A DNA stretch of 64,000 nucleotides, taken from the NCBI RefSeq assembly GCF_003269275.1, contig NZ_QLTS01000007.1, positions 46,819-110,818 on the forward strand, in the 5' to 3' direction. Under the pieces are notes generated by a model. That model searched no databases. It was not told the origin of the DNA and saw only the letters and a list, made by a program, of their open reading frames with translations. The stretch comes from Phascolarctobacterium faecium DSM 14760 (lineage in GTDB: Bacteria > Bacillota > Negativicutes > Acidaminococcales > Acidaminococcaceae). Of this stretch, positions 42,296-50,759 are shown in pieces. Position 1 is the first letter of the stretch. The number at the start of each line of letters is the position of its first letter. Both the position numbers and the translations under genes were made by a program.

Positions 42296-43143
42296 CAGCA
42301 GTCCGCCTCCTTGCGCAGCCTTCGTTTAGAGCAGTAACCTGTATCCGAGCACTGATAGCTGACAGCGCCTGTCTCTCTGTCGATAAGCTCGTCAAAATAA
42401 ACATTTTCCGCTCCACATAAACGGCAGCGGCGACCTTCCATATGTTCGATCTCAAAAGGCACATCGTCAAACGCCAGCGACACGACCTTTGTATGAGGCG
42501 GGATCGCATAAATTTTCTTCTCGCGCCCTGCTCCGAATAAATACAGACATTCCGACTCATGCAGCCTGGGATTGTCATATTTCGGGATCGGACTGGGGTT
42601 CATAACATATCTGTCCTCAACAGTAACCGGATATTCCGTAGCAATCGTGACCTTGCCATATTTCATAATGCTTTCATAAAGCTGCAGCCAAATGCCCGTG
42701 TAATCTGCTTCTGCATGCATCAGCTTCGTTGCTTCCTCGCTTGGTTCTATCACCCGCAGCGGTTCCGGCAAAGGCACCTGAAAAACCAGCAGCTGGTCAT
42801 TACGCAGCGGTTCCTCGGGTATACGATGACGCGTCTGGATCAGGGTTGCTTCCGTACTGTCTGTAGTAGTCGCCACATCGCTGCACAAATTGATAAATTT
42901 CTTGATATTGACAGCGTTGACACTATCGTCGCTGCCCTGATCGATAACCTTCAAAACATCACGCGGGCCGATCAGCGACAAAGTGAGCTGAATGCCTCCC
43001 GTCCCCCAGCCGCGCCCTATCGGAAGTTCGCGCGAGCCGAACGGCACCTGATAACCGGGTACAGCCACCGCCTTTAAAATACTGCGCCTGATTTCCCGTT
43101 TAGAACCTTCGTCCAGGAAAGCAAAATTATATTCAGGATTCAT
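42295..43143 (-). CDS. phnJ: C-P lyase catalytic subunit PhnJ (radical SAM)
   Basis: A 282-residue enzyme that breaks the carbon-phosphorus bond, releasing an alkane and ribose 1,2-cyclic phosphate 5-phosphate. The four functional cysteines have the known spacing: C240-x2-C243-x21-C265-x5-C271, in CRLCGAENVYF and CSDTGYC. The N-terminus YNFAFLDEGSKREIRRSILKA-like start and PYGSREL-like GSRELPIGRGWGTGGIQ block are family typical. It overlaps phnI by 11 bases. Confidence 0.96.
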   Translation of the reverse strand: MNPEYNFAFLDEGSKREIRRSILKAVAVPGYQVPFGSRELPIGRGWGTGGIQLTLSLIGPRDVLKVIDQGSDDSVNAVNIKKFINLCSDVATTTDSTEATLIQTRHRIPEEPLRNDQLLVFQVPLPEPLRVIEPSEEATKLMHAEADYTGIWLQLYESIMKYGKVTIATEYPVTVEDRYVMNPSPIPKYDNPRLHESECLYLFGAGREKKIYAIPPHTKVVSLAFDDVPFEIEHMEGRRCRLCGAENVYFDELIDRETGAVSYQCSDTGYCSKRRLRKEADC

Positions 43144-44197
43144 GCTCCGGCTCCTTTCTGGTCTTGCGTACGCTGTCCAGCTTAGACTGGAAGGTAACGT
43201 AATGCGGCAGCTTCAAATGAGAAATAAAGCCGTTCATCTCCAGCGAATCACCATGCAGCAGTACAAATTCTTCATCCTGTGCAGGAGTAGGCCCTTCTGT
43301 TTCCAACGACGCGTCCAGCACCGCCATCGAGATCGCCTTGTTTTCGTTCCGCCCCAAAACTGCACCGTAGCCTACTGCCAATTTCAGTTTCTTATCGTCA
43401 TCCTCAGGAATAAAGCCCTCTACTTCCGTCAGCAAAATTTCACCGATGCAGATGCTTTCCGTCTCGTCAAACAAATATGGTACTTCCAGCTCCACATAGC
43501 CGCAGCGCAGTTCACCTACAGTTGGATGTACGGCGCCATAACCACGGATCGAACTATACGCCAGTCCGCCGATAAAGCCCCCGTCAGCCCGGGTCAGAGT
43601 CTGCAGACGCGCGCTTCTGTCAGCAGGGAATTCCAGAACATTCTTCGTTACATCCACAGGTTCCATATCATCGATCTCACAGCTGTCGATCAATCCCTCT
43701 GCCTTCAGATACTCCGAAACCCGTGGCAGCTTTACTACCGGCACAGGCTTCGCCTCTTTAAGGCAGCACTGACGCCGGGCGCATAATTCCACTGCCGACG
43801 GCTGGTTAAATTCAATCAACCGATGTGTATAATCATAGGTCGCTCCCAGAATCTGTCCGCCCTGAATATCCTTAAAGGCTGCCGAGATCCTGCGGACAGC
43901 GCGCATCTCTGTCCCGCTGGCCGGCAGGGTATAATAATTGCGGCTCAAAGTCGAACGATAAGCCCGCAGCAAAAACACTGCTTCTTCGATACTGCCTTCC
44001 GCCTGTTTCAAAGCCAGTGCCGCATAAGCCGGCGCATATAAGCCAGACTCGCTCATTACCCGGTCCACTAAAAGGCCCAGCTTTTTTTCTATCGCTTCTA
44101 CTTCCAGCTCTTTAAAAGTACTGCCGCGCATACAATGCAGCAGCCTGATGCTTTCCTCTATTGCTTCCTGACCGCCGGAAACTGCCACATAAGCCAT
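43133..44197 (-). CDS. phnI: C-P lyase core subunit PhnI (nucleosidase)
   Basis: A 354-residue PhnI of normal length. It begins MAYVAVSGGQEAIEESIRLL and carries the family regions SRNYYTLPASGTEMRAVRRIS and LARADGGFIGGLAYSS-like (LTRADGGFIGGLAYSS). Alone, PhnI removes the base from nucleotides; with PhnG, PhnH and PhnL it makes the phosphonate-ribose triphosphate. It starts 4 bases after phnH and overlaps phnJ. Core genes are translationally linked. Confidence 0.95.
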   Translation of the reverse strand: MAYVAVSGGQEAIEESIRLLHCMRGSTFKELEVEAIEKKLGLLVDRVMSESGLYAPAYAALALKQAEGSIEEAVFLLRAYRSTLSRNYYTLPASGTEMRAVRRISAAFKDIQGGQILGATYDYTHRLIEFNQPSAVELCARRQCCLKEAKPVPVVKLPRVSEYLKAEGLIDSCEIDDMEPVDVTKNVLEFPADRSARLQTLTRADGGFIGGLAYSSIRGYGAVHPTVGELRCGYVELEVPYLFDETESICIGEILLTEVEGFIPEDDDKKLKLAVGYGAVLGRNENKAISMAVLDASLETEGPTPAQDEEFVLLHGDSLEMNGFISHLKLPHYVTFQSKLDSVRKTRKEPEHES

Positions 44198-44201
44198 CTG
44201 T

Positions 44202-44780
44202 TCACCTGCTTTCTATTCTTGTTTTACGTGGTATACCCATCAGGCAGCCCCGCTGATCCAGCACAAAAAAATCAAGGCCCAGCGGATACTCATATTCCTG
44301 CTCATCACGTTTCCCCAAAGCCGCCTGCAGTTCCGGGCACATAATGATTTCCTGGACAGCCTTGATCCCGGGCCCGCTGATCCGCTGCAGCTTGCCTGCC
44401 TGCAGATCCGCTGTGCACAAAATGACAGTCGCGCTTTTATGAGGATCGCGCAGTGTACCGCACTTAGCAGCCTGTACTGCTTCCTGCCAATCCGCATTCT
44501 CCGTCACAAAGATATAATCCGCTTTACTCACAGCAGCTGTTTTAGCCAGAGTCAGCTCAGTAATTTTCTCTGCCAGCGCAGGAGAACCGCAGACTGCAAA
44601 ACTGACCTCATTGTCCAAAAGCACTGCCGCCACAGTCAGCGGCATGGCATAAGCTCCACCCAGTTTCCGGGCCAGAGGTCCCAGCTCAACGATGCGTCCC
44701 GGATTGCTCAGCGCTTCCAGCAGCAGACGAAAAGCAGCCTGAGTGTCATATACAAAATCAAATTCATAAGCTTTCTGCAT
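44202..44780 (-). CDS. phnH: C-P lyase core subunit PhnH
   Basis: A 192-residue protein with the PhnH opening DFVYDTQAAFRLLLEALSNPG, a degenerate PLP-transferase-like fold that is structural in the PhnGHIJ complex. The GLDFFVLDQRGCLMGIPRKT region near the C-terminus matches family ends. It lies 5 bases after phnG and 4 bases before phnI. Confidence 0.92.
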   Translation of the reverse strand: MQKAYEFDFVYDTQAAFRLLLEALSNPGRIVELGPLARKLGGAYAMPLTVAAVLLDNEVSFAVCGSPALAEKITELTLAKTAAVSKADYIFVTENADWQEAVQAAKCGTLRDPHKSATVILCTADLQAGKLQRISGPGIKAVQEIIMCPELQAALGKRDEQEYEYPLGLDFFVLDQRGCLMGIPRKTRIESR

Positions 44781-44785
44781 TATCT

Positions 44786-45211
44786 TTACTCCTGATCCAT
44801 AGTCTGAAAATCAACCATCGTTTTGGCATACAATCCGTTTTCCAGTTCCTGTTCCCGCTGCTGCCGCATAGACAGCCGCTGCAGCACTGTCTTCAGTTCA
44901 TCCAGTTCGCTGACCTGCCTGTTAAAAGCAGCATCGATCACCGCCATGGAACTGACTTTGTCAAAATCATCACCCAGCACAACAGCTGTCCCTTTAGTGC
45001 CGCCCAGTTCCACAACTGTATCGCACACCAACGCCTCACCCAGATAAAACAGACTGTTTTTTACCGGCTCACGCAGCTTGATCATCGCCAGTGTTTTAGC
45101 AGGCGCCTTCACAACGCTGACACCATATTTTTCAGCCAGCGGCTGAGCCAGCTCACGCAGCATACTGCCATCGGCGGCCGCCATAATACGGAACAACTCT
45201 TTTTTCTCCAT
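44786..45211 (-). CDS. phnG: C-P lyase core subunit PhnG
   Basis: A 141-residue protein matching PhnG: the opening ELFRIMAAADGSMLRELAQ, the LREPVKNSLFYLGEALV region that holds Arg/Glu residues at the complex interface, and GTAVVLGDDFDKVSSMAVIDA. It works with PhnH and PhnI. It begins 18 bases after the second permease gene, joining the transport and lyase parts of the operon. Confidence 0.92.
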   Translation of the reverse strand: MEKKELFRIMAAADGSMLRELAQPLAEKYGVSVVKAPAKTLAMIKLREPVKNSLFYLGEALVCDTVVELGGTKGTAVVLGDDFDKVSSMAVIDAAFNRQVSELDELKTVLQRLSMRQQREQELENGLYAKTMVDFQTMDQE

Positions 45212-45229
45212 AACATCACCCTTTATCTG

Positions 45230-46060
45230 TCAGATATAGTTTTTCTTGATTGTTGTAAAAACCAGCTCCACGCAATAGGCAAATCCAAAAACCAGTACGA
45301 TCGCCAGCCCTGCGGCTCCAAACTGATAGCCCTGGATATTATTCGCAATCGCAAAGCCGATTCCGCCGGCACCGATCATCCCCAGGATCGCTGATTCAGA
45401 AAAATTTATTTCAAAACGCAGACCAGTCCAGGCCATGATCTGCGAAGCTGCCGCAGGCAGTATCGCAGACAAAAAAATATGCAGCTTACTGGCTCCTGTT
45501 GCCTCAAGCGCCTCGATCACTTCCTCAGGCACATCTTCAAAGCTTTGCGTAAAAGCCCTGGCAAAAAAAGCTGTGGCATGCACACACAGTCCTACGATGC
45601 CCGCAGCAGGCCCCAACCCCAGACAGACCAGCGCCAGCAATACCCAAACCGGTGTCGGTACGGCACGCAGAAACGTAAAGAACGCGCTCAGAGCATACGT
45701 CACAAATTTATTTTTCATCAGGTTACGGGCACCAAAGGCAGCTAATACCAATCCCAGCAGAACGCTGTAAATAGTTGCCAGCACAGTTATTGCCACTGTC
45801 TGGGAAAAGGCCTCCAGCGTCAGCCCAAAATCGTGAAAATCCAGCAGCGCCAGCAAACCAAAGGTCTTCCCCAGATCAGGCAGCCTGGAAATAAGCTTCA
45901 GCCAATCCAACTGCAGATAATATAACGCCACTATCGAAACGACTGTTACAGCTGCTAAAAACCAGCGCAGCTCACTATCCTGCCCGCTGCGGGCAACACG
46001 GATCCTGCCGTTACTGAACTCAAGACACTGCACCCTCGCCTGTACAAAAGTCTGCTCCAT
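45230..46060 (-). CDS. phnE: Phosphonate ABC transporter permease PhnE (second)
   Basis: A 276-residue inner-membrane permease with six hydrophobic segments and the BPD-type coupling motif EALEATGASKLHIFLSAILP, where it contacts PhnC. The first ~35 residues form a cytoplasmic extension. It is paired with another permease gene directly upstream (1-base gap), giving a heterodimeric channel. PhnE duplication is common in Firmicutes. Confidence 0.92.
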   Translation of the reverse strand: MEQTFVQARVQCLEFSNGRIRVARSGQDSELRWFLAAVTVVSIVALYYLQLDWLKLISRLPDLGKTFGLLALLDFHDFGLTLEAFSQTVAITVLATIYSVLLGLVLAAFGARNLMKNKFVTYALSAFFTFLRAVPTPVWVLLALVCLGLGPAAGIVGLCVHATAFFARAFTQSFEDVPEEVIEALEATGASKLHIFLSAILPAAASQIMAWTGLRFEINFSESAILGMIGAGGIGFAIANNIQGYQFGAAGLAIVLVFGFAYCVELVFTTIKKNYI

Positions 46061-46061
46061 T

Positions 46062-46853
46062 TTATGTCAACACCTTTCTTCGCAGATAATTAGTTAAAAA
46101 TTCCACCATAATGACCATCGCCGCAATAACCAGAATAATTCCTGCCGCGCCGGCATAATTAAACGACTTGATATAGGAAAACAGCACCAGCCCGATCCCC
46201 CCGCCTCCTACCATTCCCACAATAGTCGACGCGCGTATATTAAGTTCGATGCAGTACAGGAACCAGGCGATAAACTGTGTCAGGCAGGTCGGTACGATAC
46301 CCTGACAGACCTTCTGCCAAAACGTACCGCCGCAGGCCGTCAGCCCTTCCATTGCATCACAGGATACCTCGTCGATCACTTCAATAAACGCTCTTGTCAT
46401 AAAGGCAAAGGTCGAAATCAGCAAAGCAATAAAACCAACCCCGGTACCAATACCCAGTGACGAAAAAAGAATAAAAGCCCAGACCAGTGTCGGGATATTC
46501 CTCAGAAAAGTGGCAAACCCCCGGATCGTTCTGGCCAGTCCCTTCCAGGGTGATAAAGAAGTGCTGCCGAACACAGCGAAAAGAAAAGCAAACACTGCCG
46601 CAACGAAGCTGGACGAAACCGCCAACGCAAAAGTTACAAGAATCGATTCTACTACTACCGGCGAAGCATTGAAGCGTGGCGGCAGGAAATCCTGAAACAG
46701 AAATTTCCAGAATTCTCCCTGTTCCCAAAGCACCTCCAGCGGATTAAAACGGGAAATATAAGTCGCCAGGCAGAACAAAACCAGCACGACCACTAAAAAC
46801 CAGGTATAAACCTGTTTTTCACGGGGATTCATTATACTTATTTTTTCAGGCAT
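46062..46853 (-). CDS. phnE: Phosphonate ABC transporter permease PhnE (first)
   Basis: A 263-residue permease with about six membrane segments and the coupling loop DAMEGLTACGGTFWQKVCQG. It shows the PhnE-type start PREKQVYTWFLVVVLVLF. The ATG at 46853 lies 9 bases after AGGG and overlaps phnC by 8 bases; an in-frame GTG at 46862 overlaps that site. Together with the next permease it moves phosphonate across the inner membrane. Confidence 0.91.
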   Translation of the reverse strand: MPEKISIMNPREKQVYTWFLVVVLVLFCLATYISRFNPLEVLWEQGEFWKFLFQDFLPPRFNASPVVVESILVTFALAVSSSFVAAVFAFLFAVFGSTSLSPWKGLARTIRGFATFLRNIPTLVWAFILFSSLGIGTGVGFIALLISTFAFMTRAFIEVIDEVSCDAMEGLTACGGTFWQKVCQGIVPTCLTQFIAWFLYCIELNIRASTIVGMVGGGGIGLVLFSYIKSFNYAGAAGIILVIAAMVIMVEFLTNYLRRKVLT

Positions 46854-47631
46854 AATTTTCACCCTGCTTAATGATCAGATTTTCCATCGAAGTATTATAA
46901 ATTTTCTCTATCACTGCATTATTCAGCTGCTGCGGGGTTCCGTCAAAAATCATTTCTCCTTTTGCCAGACCGATGATGCGCGTAGCATAACGCATGGCCA
47001 CATCCAGCTGATGCAGATTGACGATACAGGCAATATTACGGCGCTGCGTCATCTGATAGATCAGGTCCATAATGATTTTAGACGCATTAGGGTCCAGTGA
47101 AGCGATCGGTTCGTCACAAAGAAGCAGCTTCGGTTCCTGCATAATCGCCCTGGCAATACCTACGCGCTGTTTCTGACCGCCCGAAAGATCACTGGCACGG
47201 TTATATAAACGATCGCCCATCTCGATTTCCTGCAGCAAGTCAATCGCCTTACGTTTATCCTCTTCCGTATAATTACCCAGCATCCCGTCCAACGCCGACA
47301 TATAACCCAAGCGCCCATGCAGCACGTTCTGCATTACCGACAGCCGCTGCACAAGATTATAATGCTGAAAGATCATCCCGACTTTACGCCGCAGCAGCCG
47401 CAGCTTTTTGCCGGACGCACCGGTAACTTCCTCGCCGTCGATGTATACATGACCTCCGCTGGGGACTACCAGCTGATTGACCGTTCTCAGCAGGGTGGAC
47501 TTGCCCGATCCGGAAGGACCTATAACAGCGACAAATTCTCCGGCTCTGACCTCCAGACTGATATCATGCAAAGCGCGGACCTGATTGCCATAAACTTTCT
47601 CGATATGCTCCATTTTTAAAACCGTGCTCAT
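46846..47631 (-). CDS. phnC: Phosphonate ABC transporter ATPase PhnC
   Basis: A 261-residue ABC ATPase. Walker A GPSGSGKSTLL, Q-loop FQHYNLVQRLSVMQNVLHG, signature DLSGGQKQRVGIARA, Walker B LLLCDEPIASLDP and switch NLHQLDVA are all present; the last two regions are diagnostic for PhnC. It energises the two PhnE permeases. A GC-rich hairpin terminator (47649-47668) separates it from phnD, so its level may be lower than that of the binding protein. Confidence 0.95.
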   Translation of the reverse strand: MSTVLKMEHIEKVYGNQVRALHDISLEVRAGEFVAVIGPSGSGKSTLLRTVNQLVVPSGGHVYIDGEEVTGASGKKLRLLRRKVGMIFQHYNLVQRLSVMQNVLHGRLGYMSALDGMLGNYTEEDKRKAIDLLQEIEMGDRLYNRASDLSGGQKQRVGIARAIMQEPKLLLCDEPIASLDPNASKIIMDLIYQMTQRRNIACIVNLHQLDVAMRYATRIIGLAKGEMIFDGTPQQLNNAVIEKIYNTSMENLIIKQGENYA

Positions 47632-47648
47632 GCTTCCTCCTATAAAAA

Positions 47649-47668
47649 AGGCCGGACAGCGCCGGCCT
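47649..47668 (-). terminator. Hairpin terminator/attenuator between phnD and phnC
   Basis: On the minus strand AGGCCGG, a 6-base loop, CCGGCCT, then TTTTTATA. It sits inside the operon and would leave most transcripts ending after phnD. Confidence 0.72.
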
Positions 47669-47678
47669 CTGCTCCAAC

Positions 47679-48596
47679 TTATTTACTGCTGCTCAGGGCT
47701 TTGTTCAGATCAATGATACCTTTGTAATCTTCAATACTGCATTCTACGAAACGCTTATCCTCTGCACCCATTACCCCTTTGTAGTAAGCGGCATTGTCAT
47801 AGCTCAGGATAAAGTTTTTTACCTTTTCCTTCACTTCTGCCGGCAGATCCCTGCGCAGAGCCATCGGTTCGGACGGGATCGGATCAGAAGCGAAAATAAT
47901 TTTAACGTCATCTTTGCTGACACGTCCCGCATTGATCTCAGCCGCCAGAATTGCATCAGAGATAGGAGCTACCTGCACATCACCCTTGACTACAGCCGCC
48001 AGACCTGCTTGATGCTTGCCGGAAAAGCTGACTGCCTGGAAAAATTTGCCATTAGTATGCAGATCATCCATCGAAAGCTTCTCACCGGGAAATGCTTTCA
48101 TAATCGCCGCTGAAGGGATCAGATTGCCGGAAGTGGAATTCGGGTCAACGAACGCCATCGTTTTCCCTTTGATGTCCTGGATACTATTGATATCAGTATT
48201 CTTGCTGCTCGTAACCAGAACAGACTTATAAGTCGCGTTCTTTTTATCTTTATCCTTGGCAATCATCCCGATCGGTTCTGCACCTGCACGTTCATAAGCC
48301 AGGCAGAAGCTTAACGGTCCAAAATAAGCCATATCGGCTTTACCGGTACGCATAGCCTCAATCACCGCATTATAATCGTTAGATACCAGCTCTGTGACCT
48401 CCATTCCCAAAACCTTGCTCAAATCGCCCGCCATACCTTTTCTGGCATCGGCATTTTTATCTGTCGATTCATTCGGCAGATAAGTGATCACAAATTTCTT
48501 TTGCTCAGACTGACCGCCGCAGCCGCTGAACAGCAAACAGCTCATTACTGCCAGCATCAGCAGGGCGCAGACCTTGAATAATTTTCTTGATTTCAT
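47679..48596 (-). CDS. phnD: Phosphonate-binding lipoprotein PhnD
   Basis: A 305-residue solute-binding lipoprotein. The signal peptide ends in LLFSGC with Cys26 as lipid anchor. The mature protein matches PhnD/PtxB: FVITYLPNESTDKNADARKG, RTGKADMAYFGPLSFCLAYERAG and DPNSTSGNLIPSA, where Tyr, Ser and Thr residues contact the phosphonate. It is first in the operon, behind PHO-box-like repeats. In a diderm cell the lipoprotein would face the periplasm. Confidence 0.95.
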   Translation of the reverse strand: MKSRKLFKVCALLMLAVMSCLLFSGCGGQSEQKKFVITYLPNESTDKNADARKGMAGDLSKVLGMEVTELVSNDYNAVIEAMRTGKADMAYFGPLSFCLAYERAGAEPIGMIAKDKDKKNATYKSVLVTSSKNTDINSIQDIKGKTMAFVDPNSTSGNLIPSAAIMKAFPGEKLSMDDLHTNGKFFQAVSFSGKHQAGLAAVVKGDVQVAPISDAILAAEINAGRVSKDDVKIIFASDPIPSEPMALRRDLPAEVKEKVKNFILSYDNAAYYKGVMGAEDKRFVECSIEDYKGIIDLNKALSSSK

Positions 48597-48679
48597 TTCC
48601 TTCTCTCCTTTTTCACAAGTACTGAAATTTTGCTTGCATCTGGAAACACTGTCATCATAACAAAGCTTTCTTTGCTTTG

Positions 48680-48737
48680 AATTAAGAAGGCTTTAAGTTC
48701 TTGTAAAGAATTTCACCTTTCTTTAAAGGTTTGTTAA
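48680..48737 (-). promoter_or_regulatory. PHO-box repeats (PhoP sites) before phnD
   Basis: Reading the minus strand: TTAACA (48732-48737), 5 bases, TTAAAG (48721-48726); then TTTACA (48702-48707), 5 bases, TTAAAG (48691-48696), 5 bases, TTAATT (48680-48685). This is the TT(A/C/T)A(A/C/T)A repeat with 5-base gaps of Firmicute PhoP boxes. A TATGAT -10 box is at 48654-48659 and the -35 position is poor, as in activated promoters. Confidence 0.65.
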
Positions 48738-48763
48738 AGCATGACCCTTAAAATACCCGTGCA

Positions 48764-48807
48764 AATAAAAAAAGTCCGCAGGCTGACATACATCAGCCTG
48801 CGGACTT
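48764..48807 (-). terminator. Terminator of the exported-protein gene
   Basis: AAGTCCGCAGGCTGA and TCAGCCTGCGGACTT form a 15-bp perfect stem followed by TTTTTTT on the minus strand. Confidence 0.87.
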
Positions 48808-48832
48808 ACACTTTTTAAATTGTTTTAAGCTG

Positions 48833-49264
48833 TTAGATCTTTACATCGATCTGGGCCGATACGCCCACACCCTGCACGCGGTTGATACCGCTGATAGCGA
48901 CCTTATCGACCGGGATCAGCGCTTTCGCACGGAAGCTTTTAAAGAAGGAAGCCTCCAGCTGCAAAGCAGCCTGACATTTATCTACCTGCTCCTTCGGTCC
49001 CGATACCTGAGCAGCGCCGGCATAACTTCCGTCACCCACGGTAATGATCGGCACTACCTTGGTAGCGTAATCGCTGGAGATAGGATATTTTGCCGTCAAA
49101 GTATTGATAGCGCTGTTCAGCTGGTCGGCAAACTGGCTGACCAATAACGATACAGCGCCGCCTTTAACTACGGTACCCAAAATACCGGCCTGCGCCGGAG
49201 CCGTTCCCTGTCCCAGTAAAAATCCGCAGACCAGTGCCGCGGCGATCCATTTTTTTCCCTGCAT
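48833..49264 (-). CDS. Small exported hypothetical protein
   Basis: A 143-residue protein with a signal peptide (hydrophobic 7-18, cleavage after APAQA). The mature part starts GILGTVVKGGAVSLLVSQFADQLNSAIN and ends with beta-like strands GVGVSAQIDVKI. Two cysteines occur, one in the signal and one near residue 99. No known domain. GAGGTAAT precedes the ATG. It has its own terminator and is not part of the phn operon. Confidence 0.65.
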   Translation of the reverse strand: MQGKKWIAAALVCGFLLGQGTAPAQAGILGTVVKGGAVSLLVSQFADQLNSAINTLTAKYPISSDYATKVVPIITVGDGSYAGAAQVSGPKEQVDKCQAALQLEASFFKSFRAKALIPVDKVAISGINRVQGVGVSAQIDVKI

Positions 49265-49491
49265 AATATTACCTCCTCTGCCTGAATCATTTCAGATTTA
49301 TCGTTTCAATTCGACATCAACAAACAAAACTCTTGCTCTTTTGCAAATTGTTCACCAAGAAATCACAAAATATTTCTCCTGCCGATAATTTTATGAAACT
49401 TCTGCATTTTACAAACTGCCTGTTTTGCGATACGATAGGTTTAAGAAGATTTTACAGCGGCAGCATTTGCCGCAGCAAAGGAGCTGTTATT

Positions 49492-50673
49492 ATGGAACAG
49501 TTTAAATATTACGCACCTACAAAAATACTTTTCGGTAAAAATACCGAAGCCGAGGTTGGTGAACTCTGCAAAACACAAGGAGCAAGCAAGGTCCTGGTAC
49601 ACTTCGGTGGCAGCAGCGCCCAAAAGTCCGGTCTGCTTGACCGTGTCTGCGGCGCACTGCAGAAAGCAGGACTGCCCTATGTGACCCTGGGCGGCGTTGT
49701 GCCTAATCCCCGTTTAAGCAAGGTTTATGAAGGCATCGAAATCTGCAGGCGGGAAAAAGTTGATTTTATTCTCGCCGTAGGCGGCGGCAGCGTTATCGAC
49801 AGTGCCAAGGCCATTGGTTATGGCATCACCAATCCCGGCGACGTCTGGGACTATTACAGCGGCAAAGCGCCGCAGGCCTGCGCCCCTATCGGTGCCGTCC
49901 TTACCATTGCTGCGGCCGGCAGTGAAATGAGCAACGCGTCAGTCATTACCAATGAAGACGGCTGGTTAAAACGCGGACTGCAGTCGCCCTATGCCTACTG
50001 TAAATTTGCCATTTTAAATCCTGAGCTGACCTGCACGCTGCCGGCCTACCAAACAGCCAGCGGCTGTACAGATATCATCGTCCATACTTTAGAACGTTAC
50101 TTTACCAAACCCGGCGTTACCTCCCTGGCGTTGACTGACAGCATGGCCGAAGCTCTGCTGCGCAACGTCATGCGCAATGCCCGACTGGCTTTACAGAAGC
50201 CTGCCGACTATGACGTCCGCGCCGAGATCATGTGGGCAGGCACGCTTTCCCATAATGACATCACCGGCGACCGCAGTCAGGGCGACTGGGCTTCCCACCA
50301 GCTGGAGCATGAATTGGGCGGTATGTTCGATATTGCTCACGGCGCAGGCCTTGCAGCGATCTGGGGCAGCTGGGCCCGCTATGTGTTCAAACAAAACCCC
50401 TGCCGTTTCGCACAACTGGCAGTCAACGTACTGAATGTTCCCTACAGCTTCGGCAATGACGGAAAAACAGCGCTTGAAGGAATCGCCGCCATGGAAGACT
50501 TTTTCCGTTCCATTGGTATGCCTACCTCGATCAGCGACATGGAAATCGAACTCACCGACACCCAAATCAAAGAGCTGGCACACAAATGCAGCTTTATGGG
50601 CAGAAGAACGATCGGCGGCTTCGTCACCCTGAACGCTGCCGATATGGAAAATATTTACCGGATGGCCAGATAA
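49492..50673 (+). CDS. Iron-containing alcohol dehydrogenase (butanol-dehydrogenase type)
   Basis: A 393-residue group III alcohol dehydrogenase. The N-terminal domain has the dinucleotide motif VGGGSVIDSAKAIGYG; the C-terminal domain has the metal ligands Asp/His in SGCTDIIVHTLERYF, DWASHQLEHELGG and FDIAHGAGLAAIW. This is the NAD(P)H-dependent BdhA/YqhD-like branch that reduces aldehydes to alcohols. The ATG at 49492 is 9 bases after AAAGGAG; the long upstream in-frame stretch starting at 49333 lacks a site. Monocistronic, ending in a bidirectional terminator. Confidence 0.92.
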   Translation: MEQFKYYAPTKILFGKNTEAEVGELCKTQGASKVLVHFGGSSAQKSGLLDRVCGALQKAGLPYVTLGGVVPNPRLSKVYEGIEICRREKVDFILAVGGGSVIDSAKAIGYGITNPGDVWDYYSGKAPQACAPIGAVLTIAAAGSEMSNASVITNEDGWLKRGLQSPYAYCKFAILNPELTCTLPAYQTASGCTDIIVHTLERYFTKPGVTSLALTDSMAEALLRNVMRNARLALQKPADYDVRAEIMWAGTLSHNDITGDRSQGDWASHQLEHELGGMFDIAHGAGLAAIWGSWARYVFKQNPCRFAQLAVNVLNVPYSFGNDGKTALEGIAAMEDFFRSIGMPTSISDMEIELTDTQIKELAHKCSFMGRRTIGGFVTLNAADMENIYRMAR

Positions 50674-50713
50674 AACAGCGGCTATACTTGCTGCAGAAAC
50701 TTTTACCCTCTTT

Positions 50714-50758
50714 AAAACACAAAGGACAAGCAGTTAAACTGCTTGTCCTTTGTGTTTT
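50714..50758. terminator. Bidirectional terminator (about 20-bp stem)
   Basis: AAACACAAAGGACAAGCAGT and its complement flank TAA; T-runs on both sides serve the alcohol dehydrogenase gene and the TpsA gene. Confidence 0.88.
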
Positions 50759-50759
50759 T

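Noticed and set aside
49333..49491. N-terminal extension of the iron alcohol dehydrogenase
   Set aside because: It lacks a ribosome site and family similarity; the ATG at 49492 has AAAGGAG and gives the usual start.
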